A DNA stretch of 64,000 nucleotides from Ephydatia muelleri (taxonomy: Eukaryota > Porifera > Demospongiae > Spongillida > Spongillidae), in NCBI GenBank assembly GCA_013339895.1, contig JABACO010000052.1:1-64000 (forward strand). Direction: 5' to 3'. A model generated the notes under the pieces. It made no database searches, had not been told where the DNA came from, and saw only the letters and a list, made by a program, of their open reading frames with translations. Every line of letters begins with the position of its first letter. The stretch's first letter is position 1. This document shows positions 12,061 to 22,404 of the stretch, one piece after another. The translations under genes were made by a program, and so were the position numbers.

Positions 12061-13789
12061 GATGAGGTAAGGCCCTTGTCATTTTGCCATCAGCTCGTTG
12101 GTTATCATGGGTAGTAGGACCAACACCTGGTCTCCCTCCGCAAACTCTCTTATCCTTATTGCGATCATACCATCTCTTTTGCTCTATCTGTGCTTCCTTA
12201 CAGTTTTCGCTCACAAGCTCTGACATCTTTGCAAGTTTCTGCTGCACCGTCAAGACATAAGATACTACACTTTCATCACTACGCTTGCTAGCCTTCCACG
12301 TTTCTCTTAGTATGTCGAGAGGCCCTCTCGCGTCGGCCATACATCAACTCAAACGGCGAGAATCCTGTAGACGCCTGAGGAACTTCACGGTATGCGAACA
12401 GCAGATATGGGAGCAGCTTGTCCCAATTTTTCCCTTCTACTGCTGTCTTGCGAAGCATAGATTTTAAGGTTCCGTTGAACCTTTCGACCAAGCCGTCTGT
12501 TTGGGGGTGGTACGGACTGGTCCTTATCCATCGTACTTGCAACAGCCGGCTGAGTAGCTTGGACATGAAGTTTGTTCCTTGATCAGTGAGGATTTCACTT
12601 GGCACACCCACTCATGAGAACACGGTCACAAGTTCCTCAGCAACATGTTCGGCATCGACTGCCTTCATGGGTATTGCTTCAGGGTAGCGAGTAGCGTAAT
12701 CGCACACAACAAGTATGTACTTGTGCCCAGAGCTACTTCGCGGCAGAGGACCGACAACATCCATCGCAATCCTGGTAAATGGTTCCTCGATTACCGGTAG
12801 TGGAACTAGGGGTGCTCGCAGGTTCCTGATTGGAGAATGTTTCTGGCACTTCTCACAAGTCCTGCACCATGCAGCTACATCCCGATACAACGTCGGCCAA
12901 TAGAATCTCTGCATGATTCGATCGATCGTCTTTCTCTTACCCATATGCCCAGCAAGTGGTATCTCGTGAGCTTGATATTGCTTCGGAACAATTAGTTGCT
13001 CGACACTGAACTCCTCTCCTTCCTCTCGTGGGTGCCAATGACGGTAAAGGCCATCTTCTTCGTAAAACCAGTAGTTCCCACCTTTTGACGGTTGCTTCGC
13101 GGAGTCCCATACACCTCTCAGTGTCTAATCCTCCCGTTGCAACTTCCTTAGCTCATTTCCATCAACTCCAAGGTTACTATCTCCAGAGGTAATCTCCATT
13201 ACTCCATTCGAGACGTTGGTATCCTCCTGTTGGGGATCAGCATTTTTCTCTAACTCAGGTCTGGGAGACCACTTTTCTTCCTCGTTCACCTTCGTGACAC
13301 AAGCTGGTGACAAATCCCTACACGTAACACCAGATTCCTTCTCCTTTTTGGATGCACTCTCTTCCTCCCTCCGTTTGGCCTGAGCTCTCGTCATAGCTGC
13401 CAGCACCTCCTCTGTTGCTCCACCAATCCGCACCTGTTCAGGCACATCTCTTCCAAGTAGCACGGATGTAGGTAGCTTCTTCACCACGGCTGCCTCCGCA
13501 CAGTAGCTTCTTCCATCGATCATCACTTCCACTTTGGCTAGAGGGTAAGAGACATGGTCACCATGCACGCATTGCACTAACACGAATTTATCAAGATACT
13601 TATTCCTAGGCACTAGATTCTCTCGCACTAATGTCCTGGCTGCACCGGTACCCAGAACGATGTCCTTCACTTCTTTTCCCTCCACATAGCCCAGCTTGCA
13701 CGGAGACGTGTCCCCTCTTTACTTCGGACTGCTTCGCTCTCCCTTCGTAGAACGTCGCTGCATTCCTCGGGCATCTGCTTGCCACATGA
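12032..13789 (-). pseudogene. Inner element zinc knuckle, protease and integrase
   Basis: At the 5' junction a partial gag zinc knuckle (GHVASRCPRNAA) survives. The protease (13,685-13,400) has VLGTGAARTLV where the family has D-T-G, so its catalytic Asp is changed to Gly. After TAG at 13,125 the same frame continues into integrase: the H-H half of the zinc site (AHEIPLAGH), CRTCEKC, IAMDVVGPLP, then a TGA near 12,610, LTDQGTNFMS and YHPQTDGLVERFN, giving all three acidic residues. A GPYLIKAKVTPVTYEID segment (GPY/F-type) leads without a stop into RT. A frameshift lies near 12,290-12,340. Confidence 0.9.
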
Positions 13790-13936
13790 CCGGTTCTAAA
13801 CTGGTCTGGTCCCGTGCCGCGATCACATGCTGTGCAGGCAAGTCATTCAGCCTCTTGTTATCACCCTGATGTGACTCATCAACATGTAGCTCATCAGATG
13901 ACTTCTGGGTTCCGGCTGTAACCGGCCTCCCTGACA
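13790..13936 (-). repeat. Truncated 5' LTR of inner element
   Basis: About 147 bp matching the start of the 3' LTR (TGTCAGGGAGGCCGG on the minus strand). It stops at CCGGT, where gag zinc-knuckle sequence begins, so the rest of the LTR, the primer-binding site and most of gag were deleted in one event. Confidence 0.9.
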
Positions 13937-13941
13937 CCCAG
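13937..13941. repeat. Target-site duplication CCCAG, right copy
   Basis: The partner of 10,167-10,171 on the other side of the inner element. Confidence 0.9.
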
Positions 13942-14350
13942 CATCCTTTAAACTGACAAAAACATCTCTTAGCTGTTTCAAATGCTGGACATTGTGGCTG
14001 AATATAACTATATCATCAAAATAAACCAGGCATGTGACCCAATGGAGACCAGTTAGCACATGTTTCATCAACCTTTGAAATGTCATTGCATAAGCCAAAT
14101 GGCATGACTTTAAACTGGTAAAGCCCATAGGGTGTTATAAATGCAGTTTTCTCCCTATCTGCTGGGTTCACTGATACCCACTTGCTAAATCTAACATGGA
14201 GAAATAGTGTGTGCCCCCAAGGGCATCCGGTGTGTCATCAATTCTTGAGAGAAGCTGAGCATCTTTTTGGTATAATCATTAACCTTTCGAAAATCCACAC
14301 AAAATCTTATAGACCCATCGTTACACTACTGCTGATGCCCAAGGCCCAGG
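13942..14350 (-). pseudogene. Outer element reverse transcriptase, N-terminal part
   Basis: In several minus-strand frames: RFCVDFRKVND-like sequence near 14,310, FSMLDLASGYQ near 14,210-14,180 (first catalytic Asp), TPYGLYQFKVMPFGL near 14,130 and CLVYFDDIVIFSH near 14,020 (catalytic Asp pair). Single-base indels separate these blocks. It continues, across the inner insertion, at 10,166. Confidence 0.85.
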
Positions 14351-14829
14351 CCACTGAAACTGGAGAAGGGTTAAGAACCTGAATTTAGGTAAGCTCTGAA
14401 CTTGCCTGGGCCAAGGAACATGCCACCACTAAACAGTGCTGTTCCATGAAGTCATCCAATGCTCCACACGTACTTCATTCTGCCCTGTCATTTGGACCCT
14501 ATCAATTCTCACAGGGAGGTGTATCTGACAACAAGAGGGCACCTCAGCAGTCTCTGTCGTGCGCACAAAACAGACAACATGACTCTAGTGTACACCGCAG
14601 TCAGGTGGACACATGTATACATGCTTTCTACCAGCATACAACACCTGCTGCTGCAAACCTAACACACAATGATTGCGAGACAAAAAGTCAGCTCCCAACA
14701 GACACTCTCAAAATGGTATGTGCAGCAGACACATGCACACACACACACACACCCCCACCATCAATTTTAATCATCATTGTACATTGCCCTTTGAACGGGT
14801 GACTCCAACCTGTGAGTCATTTTTCAGCT

Positions 14830-15045
14830 TCAATTCCCTTCCACACATCTTCGCTTATCACGGTTACTGTTGACCCTGTATCCAGTAACATCCGCATACT
14901 CCGCCCAGACACATAACCAAATACCATTAATGTTGAACTTACAGCTGCCACAGTCCCTTTGGCCTTTGTTCTTTTCAAACGCGGTTAATGTGACCACGTA
15001 CATGACCAGCAGAACGTATTGCGCATTCGATCTTCCTGGTGGCAA
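14830..15045 (-). pseudogene. Outer element protease and zinc-knuckle remnant
   Basis: One minus-strand frame reads MRMLLDTGSTVTVISEDVW (about 14,900-14,845), a retropepsin active site with an intact D-T-G. Upstream, near 15,020-14,985, SAGHVRGH recalls a degraded CCHC knuckle. Stops separate it from RT. The stretch 14,351-14,829 between them has no further recognisable domain. Confidence 0.75.
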
Positions 15046-15069
15046 ACTGGTATCTGGGACCCAACAAAA

Positions 15070-15235
15070 ACCTTACTTAAAGATCTTAGTTAAGATCAGT
15101 TTAAGGTCTTGTTGTAAGATCTTATAAGATTATGGGACTAAGAAGTTTCATAATCTTGTAAGATCTTATACAAGTTCTTATGCAGGATCTTACTAAGATC
15201 TTATATGTTCTTGTTAAGAATGTATCAGGTATCGT
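15070..15235. repeat. Degenerate AAGATCTTA tandem array
   Basis: Variants of AAGATCTTA and its near-palindromic complement recur about ten times (TTAAAGATCTTAGTTAAGATC, GTAAGATCTTATAAGAT and similar). It is a decayed short tandem repeat rich in GATC sites. Confidence 0.7.
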
Positions 15236-15275
15236 ATTAAATAATTCTAGCTGGTAACCATCAACATTCATTCCA

Positions 15276-16369
15276 TTATACACACATCATTCTTTTGTAA
15301 CTTTTGCCTTTGTGTCCAAACATTTTTGATTGCACTTCTTCTGAATAGTTGCAGCTTCTTTGTTGAGAGTTTCCTTCCCATACTAAGTAAACCAAGGTTT
15401 GTGATGTATGATTGAATACTTCTGAACTATTTCCTTTGCTGGATAAAAGGGCTTTCAATATATCCCTTATTTCTTCCAGGTTTTGATTCATAGGTGCCAA
15501 AAGTTCCTTGGAAAAAGCAACAGTCACATAGAAATTTAATATGCAACATATAAACATTTATAACCAAGTTCTGCAAGGTGACTTTTCTGCCTCTTCTGCT
15601 TTCGATGTATCCGTCCTACTTGGCAATTCTGCCAACTAAAGGGCCCATATTACAGAGTACTCACTTTAAATTTTGAAAATACATGGCAATCATACCTTCT
15701 GCCTGACAGTTGAACCATGATTCTAGTCATGTTTGTCATTTGTGGTATAAAAATTTAAAAAAAGATCTGTTAATGCAGGGTTTGAAAAGTGTATGGCAGT
15801 TATACCTTCTTCATTGCAGATGAAGCATCATTTTCGTTTTCTGATTCCCGAAAACAGGGCGATTTGGACTGAAGCAAGAAGAAATGGTAATGAAGATGTC
15901 TACAAGAGTACATGTACATAATATATTACATTCCAAGAATGAATGAAATGAAAGAATGGCCAGGTTTGTCAGTCTTGGCCTATATAAACAAATGACTTGT
16001 TAAATGCAGGTATTGAGAAGTGCATGGCAATCATACCTTCTTCCTTGCAGTTGAACCATCATCAGAGGATGATGGAGAATTCTCCTTCTGCCTTAATCTG
16101 GCTTCCTTAACATCACCACTACCGGTGGGTTTTTTGTCTGTAATTTATATATATGACTATTAAAATATGCATAATTTATGCACACTTCTTTTTACCATGT
16201 ATTCTTAGCAGTATAACATCATATGGTTTTCCTTTGGAAGTCTTCCATGCATTTACCTGCTCTGCAAGCAGGTCTGCTACAGCCACAACTCCATACTCTT
16301 TATCTTCTAAGTCGCAAGACTTGCAAAGATACTGGCGATTGCTTTGTGTGCACATAACTGTACACCATT
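15276..16369 (-). CDS. Unrecognised multi-exon gene (5' end missing)
   Basis: Five exons with GT-AG borders and consistent phases: 16,369-16,196, 16,137-16,037, 15,868-15,806, 15,722-15,696 and 15,506-15,276 (ending TAA). They encode about 200 residues. The first visible exon has WCTVMCTQSNRQYLCKSCDL, a Cys-rich start, then GVVAVADLLAEQ and KGKPYDVILLRIH. The middle exons are Ser/Lys-rich (ENSPSSSDDGSTARKK). The last has an amphipathic segment, MNQNLEEIRDILKALL, a likely helix. Exon 2's end and exon 4, with their introns, are near-duplicates (GSTARKK and GSTVRQK followed by GTATGATTGCCATG). The layout faintly recalls BEN-type proteins, but no BEN domain is present and I do not assign a function. 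Confidence 0.6.
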
Positions 16370-18288
16370 CTTTTGAAGTAAAAATATATATAAAATTTTA
16401 CACATCAAAATTACACATGGAATGGTCCTGATTAAGGAAAGGCTAGCACACGTCAAAGAGACAATTAAGCGCCTGGTCTATATCGCAGATTATTCTGTGG
16501 TCACACTTGAAAATTAAAGTAACGGTTGCTAATTACGTGCATGTCGCCGACATAGCTGCCTGCATATAGCTTGCACAGCTAGGTAGATCGATCGAAAATG
16601 GCTCGTTACAGATAAACACTCACGGAACATCAAACCATATAGCCACGGTCAAAATTGCATGTCACCGCAACCTATGTATATTAACTGTGGTGACGCACGC
16701 ATAAAAGAACTTATAAGCTAAGGCATCCATATAAACACGCGCAACATCTGATCGGCCGGTCATGATGCGCAAACATGCATGCATACCCGCGCATGCATGG
16801 ATCGATACATACAGATATGTCAATTGTACAATATACGAAATAGCTGCAGACCGGCTTACTGCTCTCCTCGTTGACACTGGCATGTTCAAAGGCATTGTCC
16901 TTAAAACGGGGTGGTGGTTTCCTTGCACGTACAAGCTAAGCCTGGGAAGCGATAATATGAATTCTACAATTTACGACACGCTTTCTATCAGTGCAGTGAA
17001 CAAAACCGATGGTTTAACGATGAATATTTACACACTGCTCACGGTACCTGTATCCGGAAGACTTTTTTAGAGCTTGCGGGTGCAAGCTTTTCGTAGATCA
17101 CAAACAAGCAAAGGTCAAATAATTATAATCTATGCACACACCAATGTACCTCCTACGGAGGAGCTTTTCATATCAACACAAAGGATAGCCCTGAGATCCA
17201 CCCCCCAGGATTTATGCTGCTCAAAAGTAGACACCTTACAAGTGCTCAGTGGAGCCATATGACTGGTTTAGCCATTCCATGGAAAGATGTTCATGGCTTG
17301 CTTATCAGCTTGTATATTTTATAAAGGGGCTGTTAAGCCATTTTATACACCATGGACAGGAAAGAAGACAGGAATGTCTGCTATGGATAGTACTCCATCG
17401 AAATTGTGGAGCACATTAAATCAGTAATGCTTCAAAGGATAATACTAGCTATACCACATGCACAGCTGCTCTGTGTCATTGAGGAGCTGCAATGTCCTAT
17501 TTACTTTGGTGTATTGCAGCAACAAATACAGCTTCCATGCAATAGGTTCGTGTGTGCCACCTGTCTGATAGAGTAAGTCACTTGGCTGGTACCACGCATG
17601 GTCCATGTTGTTACATGTCTTCATGTCCAGAATGTGCACTCATTAAAGCCTGCCTGTACAATGGCGCAACTGTTGCGGCATGATGTATTGGTGCTATCTG
17701 CATCATGTAAAAGAAGCATCAATGTGGCCATTGAGCATGATAGACATTGTTGCAGTCAAGTGAGGAAGCAAGAGATGCACTAGTCAATAAGGTGGTACTG
17801 GATGCTTGAGGCAACTGAAGAGAACTGAAGAAAATATTATTTTTATTCAAGGGACCTACACTCTGAAATTGTATCCTACTGGTGGCTTTGAGTTTCTTAG
17901 CAAGATGTATGGACTCTCTGATGCAAGTGGTATGTGAATACATAAGCCCACTTGAGAATAGTACCCACTTTGCTCTTTTCAAATCGCCTCCAGCTTTCAT
18001 GAAACTTCTGTGATCAAGTACAATGGAATCCAAGGAATGGGGGACACAAGAACCCCTACTATCAATAACTGGCCCAGTGTTATCAGGCAAAACAGGCATG
18101 GTTGTTTCCCTACAGGTTTTGGAATATGAGAAAGTATTCACTGGAGGGTGCTGAGTGCATATTTAGGATCAAGACCTTGTAGCAAAGATGAAAACCACAT
18201 TGCAAGATCACTATCTTAGTATCACCTCGTATGAGACACCTGTCAATTTGCATGCATATTCAAAGCATTAAAAGAGTATCAGCGCGGG
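16370..18288. other. Gene-free stretch
   Basis: The missing 5' exon(s) of the minus-strand gene ending at 15,276 may lie at its left edge. A 140-codon minus-strand frame at 17,719-18,141 has no recognisable domain. Nothing else is visible. Confidence 0.4.
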
Positions 18289-18584
18289 ACTCGTGTAGCA
18301 ACGCAGAAACAAATTAAAAAGCAACGTCGTATCCTCCTCATCGTTTTGAAGCTATTTATCTCGAAAAATATAAGCGGGATTCGCGGAAAACTGAAATAGT
18401 TCAAATCGCATCCCAAGAGATATCACGCACTCTCGACCGTATACACCAGTTCTCAGTGATGAAACCTGAAAAGCTTGGTACCTTTCTATGCAGCTACACC
18501 TTAACTTGCATGTAATACCTTTATCTTGTAAGGAATTATCGATGGCTTCGCGACAGAGCCCTTTTTCTGCGTTGCTACACGAGT
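18289..18584. mobile_element. 296-bp MITE with 21-bp inverted ends
   Basis: It begins ACTCGTGTAGCAACGCAGAA and ends with the exact reverse complement, TTCTGCGTTGCTACACGAGT. The inside is non-coding. No clear target duplication is seen at the flanks (GCGCGGG and TAATGAA). Confidence 0.85.
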
Positions 18585-19740
18585 TAATGAACTCACGTTG
18601 AGGTATTACTTAAAATTCATAGTGGGCGCGTGCTTACTGCTGGCAGACTTCACAGCTTTTATAGGTGAGATGAGCACTTACAGAGTTCTAGATGAGTGTA
18701 CTAAGGGAAAGAGAATACTTCTAGAGAGGACTACATACAACAATACAGAGGAAAAACACAGAGAGTGGAACAGAAATTGAGACTGAAACAGCCGTGATTC
18801 AACACGGCGCGCGTAAGGCTATTTGCTACGCACTCGCATAATCCTCTAATCGGCTTTTCAATTTGCCATCCTCCTTGCTAAAATTATTCCTGCCTCGCTC
18901 ACTCGCAATGATTTCACGTTGTTATTTCTTTACACAATTTTCAGCTCACACGTAGTGCATGAACATGCATGCGCTCATGCTAGCTCACACTTGTGCACAC
19001 GCTTGCATTGTTGCACACATGGACCTATACATCATCGTAATGGCATATTCTCACACACTCAAGTACACAGTACACTTGCACATACCAGATGGTTGTACGT
19101 GGTACAATAAACCTGTCTGGTAATGATGATACACGCACTGACAAACATTGTGACATGCACATGCATTATTAAACTGCTGTTGTGCATGTTTGTACAGGTC
19201 ACTGATTTGATGTACCGACTCTCTGTGTATTGTTGCATGTATCCTCTGTACAAGTATTCTTTTTGACAACTACTCTTTGTGCATGTTGAGTTCCCATATA
19301 ACTGGTTCTTCGTACTTGACATAGAGCCTTCACTTGAGACCGTGCATAGGTACATGTAGCTACATGCACTGCCCCATAGGATTGGTCCTTTGCACATGAC
19401 CCATACCATAGATTGATCAGTTGCAACACATCATGACCCCATGTAGGATTGGTCCTCTAAAGGTTCGCATACAATGTGCACTTGCCCAACACATGAACCA
19501 GCATGAGATCATGTTTATGTACTCTATGAGCTGAACATTGTGTGGACAAATAGATACCAAAGTCTTTGCAGTGTGTAAGCAATATAACTGAGTGGGAGCA
19601 GCATACACATACAGAATGATGAGAAGTTAACTAAGTATTATGCCAAATAGAAAAGCTTTACTTCTACACTAACTAGATAAAGATTATGTGAGTGTGTAGG
19701 AACTTAAAGTCTTACATATGTTGCAGGGACTGTGGGCTGG

Positions 19741-19764
19741 CCCCCCCCCCCCCCCCCCCCCCCC
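19741..19764. repeat. Poly-C run of 24
   Basis: An uninterrupted run of C, potentially G-quadruplex or i-motif forming. Its length may be inaccurate. Confidence 0.9.
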
Positions 19765-19991
19765 TCAGGTGCATTTTTTGGCCAACAAACTAGTCAAGGA
19801 ACGATAGCTGAAAATGACATTTTTGGTGACAAAATCATATGCTTCATTATTAAATCAATTCGTGCATTTCTAGACTAATTTTTCATTATTCATTTTTGCT
19901 TGAAAGAAGTATCATTGACTGTCTTCATGGCAGGATACAGCCAATAGATCTCTGATACGCATCCATGCATGCATGACATTAGGAGAGTATT

Positions 19992-20111
19992 TGTATGTGT
20001 TGTGTGTGTATGTGTATGTGTGTGTGCAAGTGTGTATATGTGTATTTATGTGTATGTGCATGTGTGCAACTGCATGTGTGTGTGTGTATGTGTGTGTGTG
20101 TGTGTGTGCAA
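19992..20111. repeat. (TG)n-rich microsatellite
   Basis: Interrupted TG repeats mixed with TATG and TGCA steps. Confidence 0.9.
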
Positions 20112-20429
20112 GTGCTGTGCTCAAGCAAGAATGGTAAAGGTTCATTTACACAATGTATACTTGTACACAGGCATAAGGGTGTGTGAACCAGCATCAGGGT
20201 GTGATCATATACCTGTGTGAGCCAAACATTCAGTGGGCAAAAAGAAACTGAAGACACTTAGTTGGAGAGGCATACATGTAAATATGAATGATGAGTTGAG
20301 CAAGGGATATGCCTAGAAAGCTAAATCACATGCTTCTCCACTGGCCACAGAAATATAATGTGAGTGTATCCACATGGCATAAAATAACACTATGTTCATC
20401 ACAACATGCGTAAGGCTTTAAGTTCCTAC

Positions 20430-21075
20430 ACATGTGCAGATTGGTCAGTACAATTCTTGAGCACAACACACACACATGCACACACACAATACTATGCTCT
20501 ACACAAGAGTGCTTTTAGAGATGCTATCTGTTTGCGCTATGGCTGGCAACCTCCTTTATTACCATCACATTGTATATGTGGCTCCATCTACACTGTGGAG
20601 CATGCCTGAATTGCCCATCAGGAGGCTTTCCTTCAATTCGACACAATGAGGTGTGAGACCTGACCTCTGCATTCCTCAGTGAAGTATGTCATAATGTACA
20701 TACAGAACCTGCTTTGCAGCCATTGCAGGGTGAGCACCTTAAGTATAAGTCTGCCAATGGAGAGGTAGGAGCTCGACTTGATGTTGTTGCACAGAATTTC
20801 TGGGGAAAAGACCACCAAACTGCCTACTTTGATGTCAGACCCATTTGCTCAATCCTATGCTAATTCCTCCATGTCAAAATGCTATAGAAAACATGAACTG
20901 GATAAGAAAAGGGAATATGAAGAAAGAGTAAGAGAGATTGAGCATGAATCTTTTTCACCCTTGGTATTCTCTACAGCTGGAGGTATGGGTCCCATAGCAA
21001 CCACAGTGTACAAGAGAATAGCATCATTAATTGCTGACAAGAGACAAGAACCCTATTCTACTACACTTTTTTGGT
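20430..21075 (+). pseudogene. 3' end of a non-LTR-type retrotransposon ORF
   Basis: Near 20,500-20,610 the frame reads FRDAICLRYGWQPPLLPSHC and CICGSIYTVEHA, a zf-RVT-like Cys/His cluster. After a one-base shift it continues NCPSGGFPSIRHNEVRDLT, EVCHNVHTEPALQPLQGE and GARLDVVAQNFWG. Another shift near 20,840 leads to SMSKCYRKHELDKKREYEER and FSPLVFSTAGGMGPIATTVY, ending YSTTLFWL. This block order is a common C-terminal tail behind RT in multicopy invertebrate retroelements. Frameshifts, and a (CA)n insertion near 20,466, inactivate it. Confidence 0.8.
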
Positions 21076-22366
21076 TGTGATGCAAACTGAGTTTTTCTTT
21101 ACTCGCTCAGCGTTCATGTGCCTTCAAGGAACCAGCTCGTTTCATTCCCACTCTCAACACCATTCAATAGCTTTGGCCTGTGCAGAGGCAAAGCTCCACT
21201 GAACATTATTCTTTTGGCCTCATCTTTGTATTTTATTGTTTTTTTATTTTGTATTTTGCGTTTGTGTTATTTTGAGTAAAACTGTACCTAACCATACATG
21301 ATACAATTTCCAGTACAAATAATATATATTTATATACTATGCACTATTACACATGTGGCAAAACATTATAACACTCTTTAATAATGGCTGTACATTCGAG
21401 TGTAAGTCTGTCCTCTGACTCGTTCTCTGCATTTATCATGAAGTATGAACAGCTCAAGAGGCCACTGATTTTAGTCTCAATTTCTGTTCCACTCTCTGTG
21501 TTTTTCCTCCGTATTGTTGTATGTAGTCCTCCCTAGAAGTATTCTCTTTCCCTTAGTACACTCATCTAGAACTCTGTACAAGTGCTCATCTCACCTATAA
21601 AAGCTACAGCTCTTGTGAAGTATGCCAGCAGTATACTGAATATTGTTACCAGCTTGCATCGGTATGTCTGTGTAAGTTCAGTATTTACATCGCTATACAC
21701 TGCAGGTAACATCCAAACAAGTCTACTTCTCCATGGCCATCAGCACAATGTTGGCATGTCTTATATCACACTAGTTGAATTCAGAGAAGTTAAGGACTGT
21801 ACATGTCATGTATACTCATCAGATTGCTGTTCCTGGCCCTCTCACATTAAGTATGAAGTAGGAGTCCTCATATGCTCATCAATCCCCTGCTTACAACTAA
21901 ATATAGTGCGATATGCAACGCTGTGCTGCCTCTTCTGGATGAAAAGGATGTACTACATGTACCTGGCCTACTGTGATGAACTTGATTGTACCTACCCTAT
22001 CAGTGCAGGTTGTGGTAGGTCAGGGCCCATGGTAAGTTTACACAGTGTAATATTCATTATTCCAGCCCTACACCACTCTACCTGTAAAGAACAAAAGCCT
22101 CTTGCTTGCTAACCACAACATGTACTCTATTTGACTTAGAGGACAGGCCTACATGTATAGAGGGACAAGATGTGTATGTACAAAGGACCAGGATCAGGAC
22201 ACATGTATTTATGTACAGTGTAGCCATGTCTCGTGGCCTCATGAGCTGTTCAATGGATAATGTGCAGAGAACACATTCAGTGAGACTGAAAATGTGTGTG
22301 TGATCATCATTATTAGAGAGAACTATTGTTTTTTCCACATCTATAATAGTATGTATGTGTCGTGTC

Positions 22367-22369
<3 letters not shown>

Positions 22370-22402
<33 letters not shown>
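22370..22402. repeat. (GT)n microsatellite
   Basis: About 16 GT units inside the inverted-repeat complex. Confidence 0.9.

Positions 22403-22404
<2 letters not shown>

Larger units (their letters stand above)
10172..13936 (-). mobile_element. Inner LTR retrotransposon, Gmr1-like domain order
   Basis: A 3,765-bp minus-strand element with TG...CA ends and a 5-bp target duplication. Its 3' LTR is 10,172-10,467; only the first ~147 bp of the 5' LTR remain (13,790-13,936), fused directly to a gag zinc-knuckle remnant. The coding order on the minus strand is protease, integrase with a GPY/F module, RT, RNase H. That is copia-like, yet every domain is Ty3/gypsy-type. Published elements with this arrangement form the Gmr1 group. 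The integrase tail and the RT are read in one frame, so the order is native and not an artefact of nesting. Stops, frameshifts and the 5' deletion make this copy inactive. Confidence 0.9.
8280..15060 (-). mobile_element. Outer gypsy-type LTR retrotransposon, split by a nested insertion
   Basis: On the minus strand the order is degenerate zinc knuckle and aspartic protease (~15,045-14,840), RT (14,350-13,942), the inner element, RT thumb plus RNase H (10,166-9,304) and integrase (9,279-8,280). This is the standard Ty3/gypsy order PR-RT-RH-INT. At the insertion the minus-strand frame is interrupted after ...SLKDAG and resumes as LKVKPAKCHLLQ beyond 10,166, so the insertion hit coding DNA. Many stops and frameshifts show it is dead. 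Its own LTRs were not found. Confidence 0.85.

Noticed and set aside
12032-12944. Integrase-before-RT order caused by insertion of one element into another
   Set aside because: The GPY/F tail and the RT are read in one uninterrupted frame, and the target duplication encloses the whole unit.
17719-18141. 140-residue minus-strand gene
   Set aside because: No domain, no partner exons and no coding signal beyond the open frame.
21582-22112. 176-residue plus-strand gene
   Set aside because: It lies inside the inverted-repeat complex, is Cys/Tyr-rich without any motif, and its start is in a repeated segment also found inverted at 18.65 kb.
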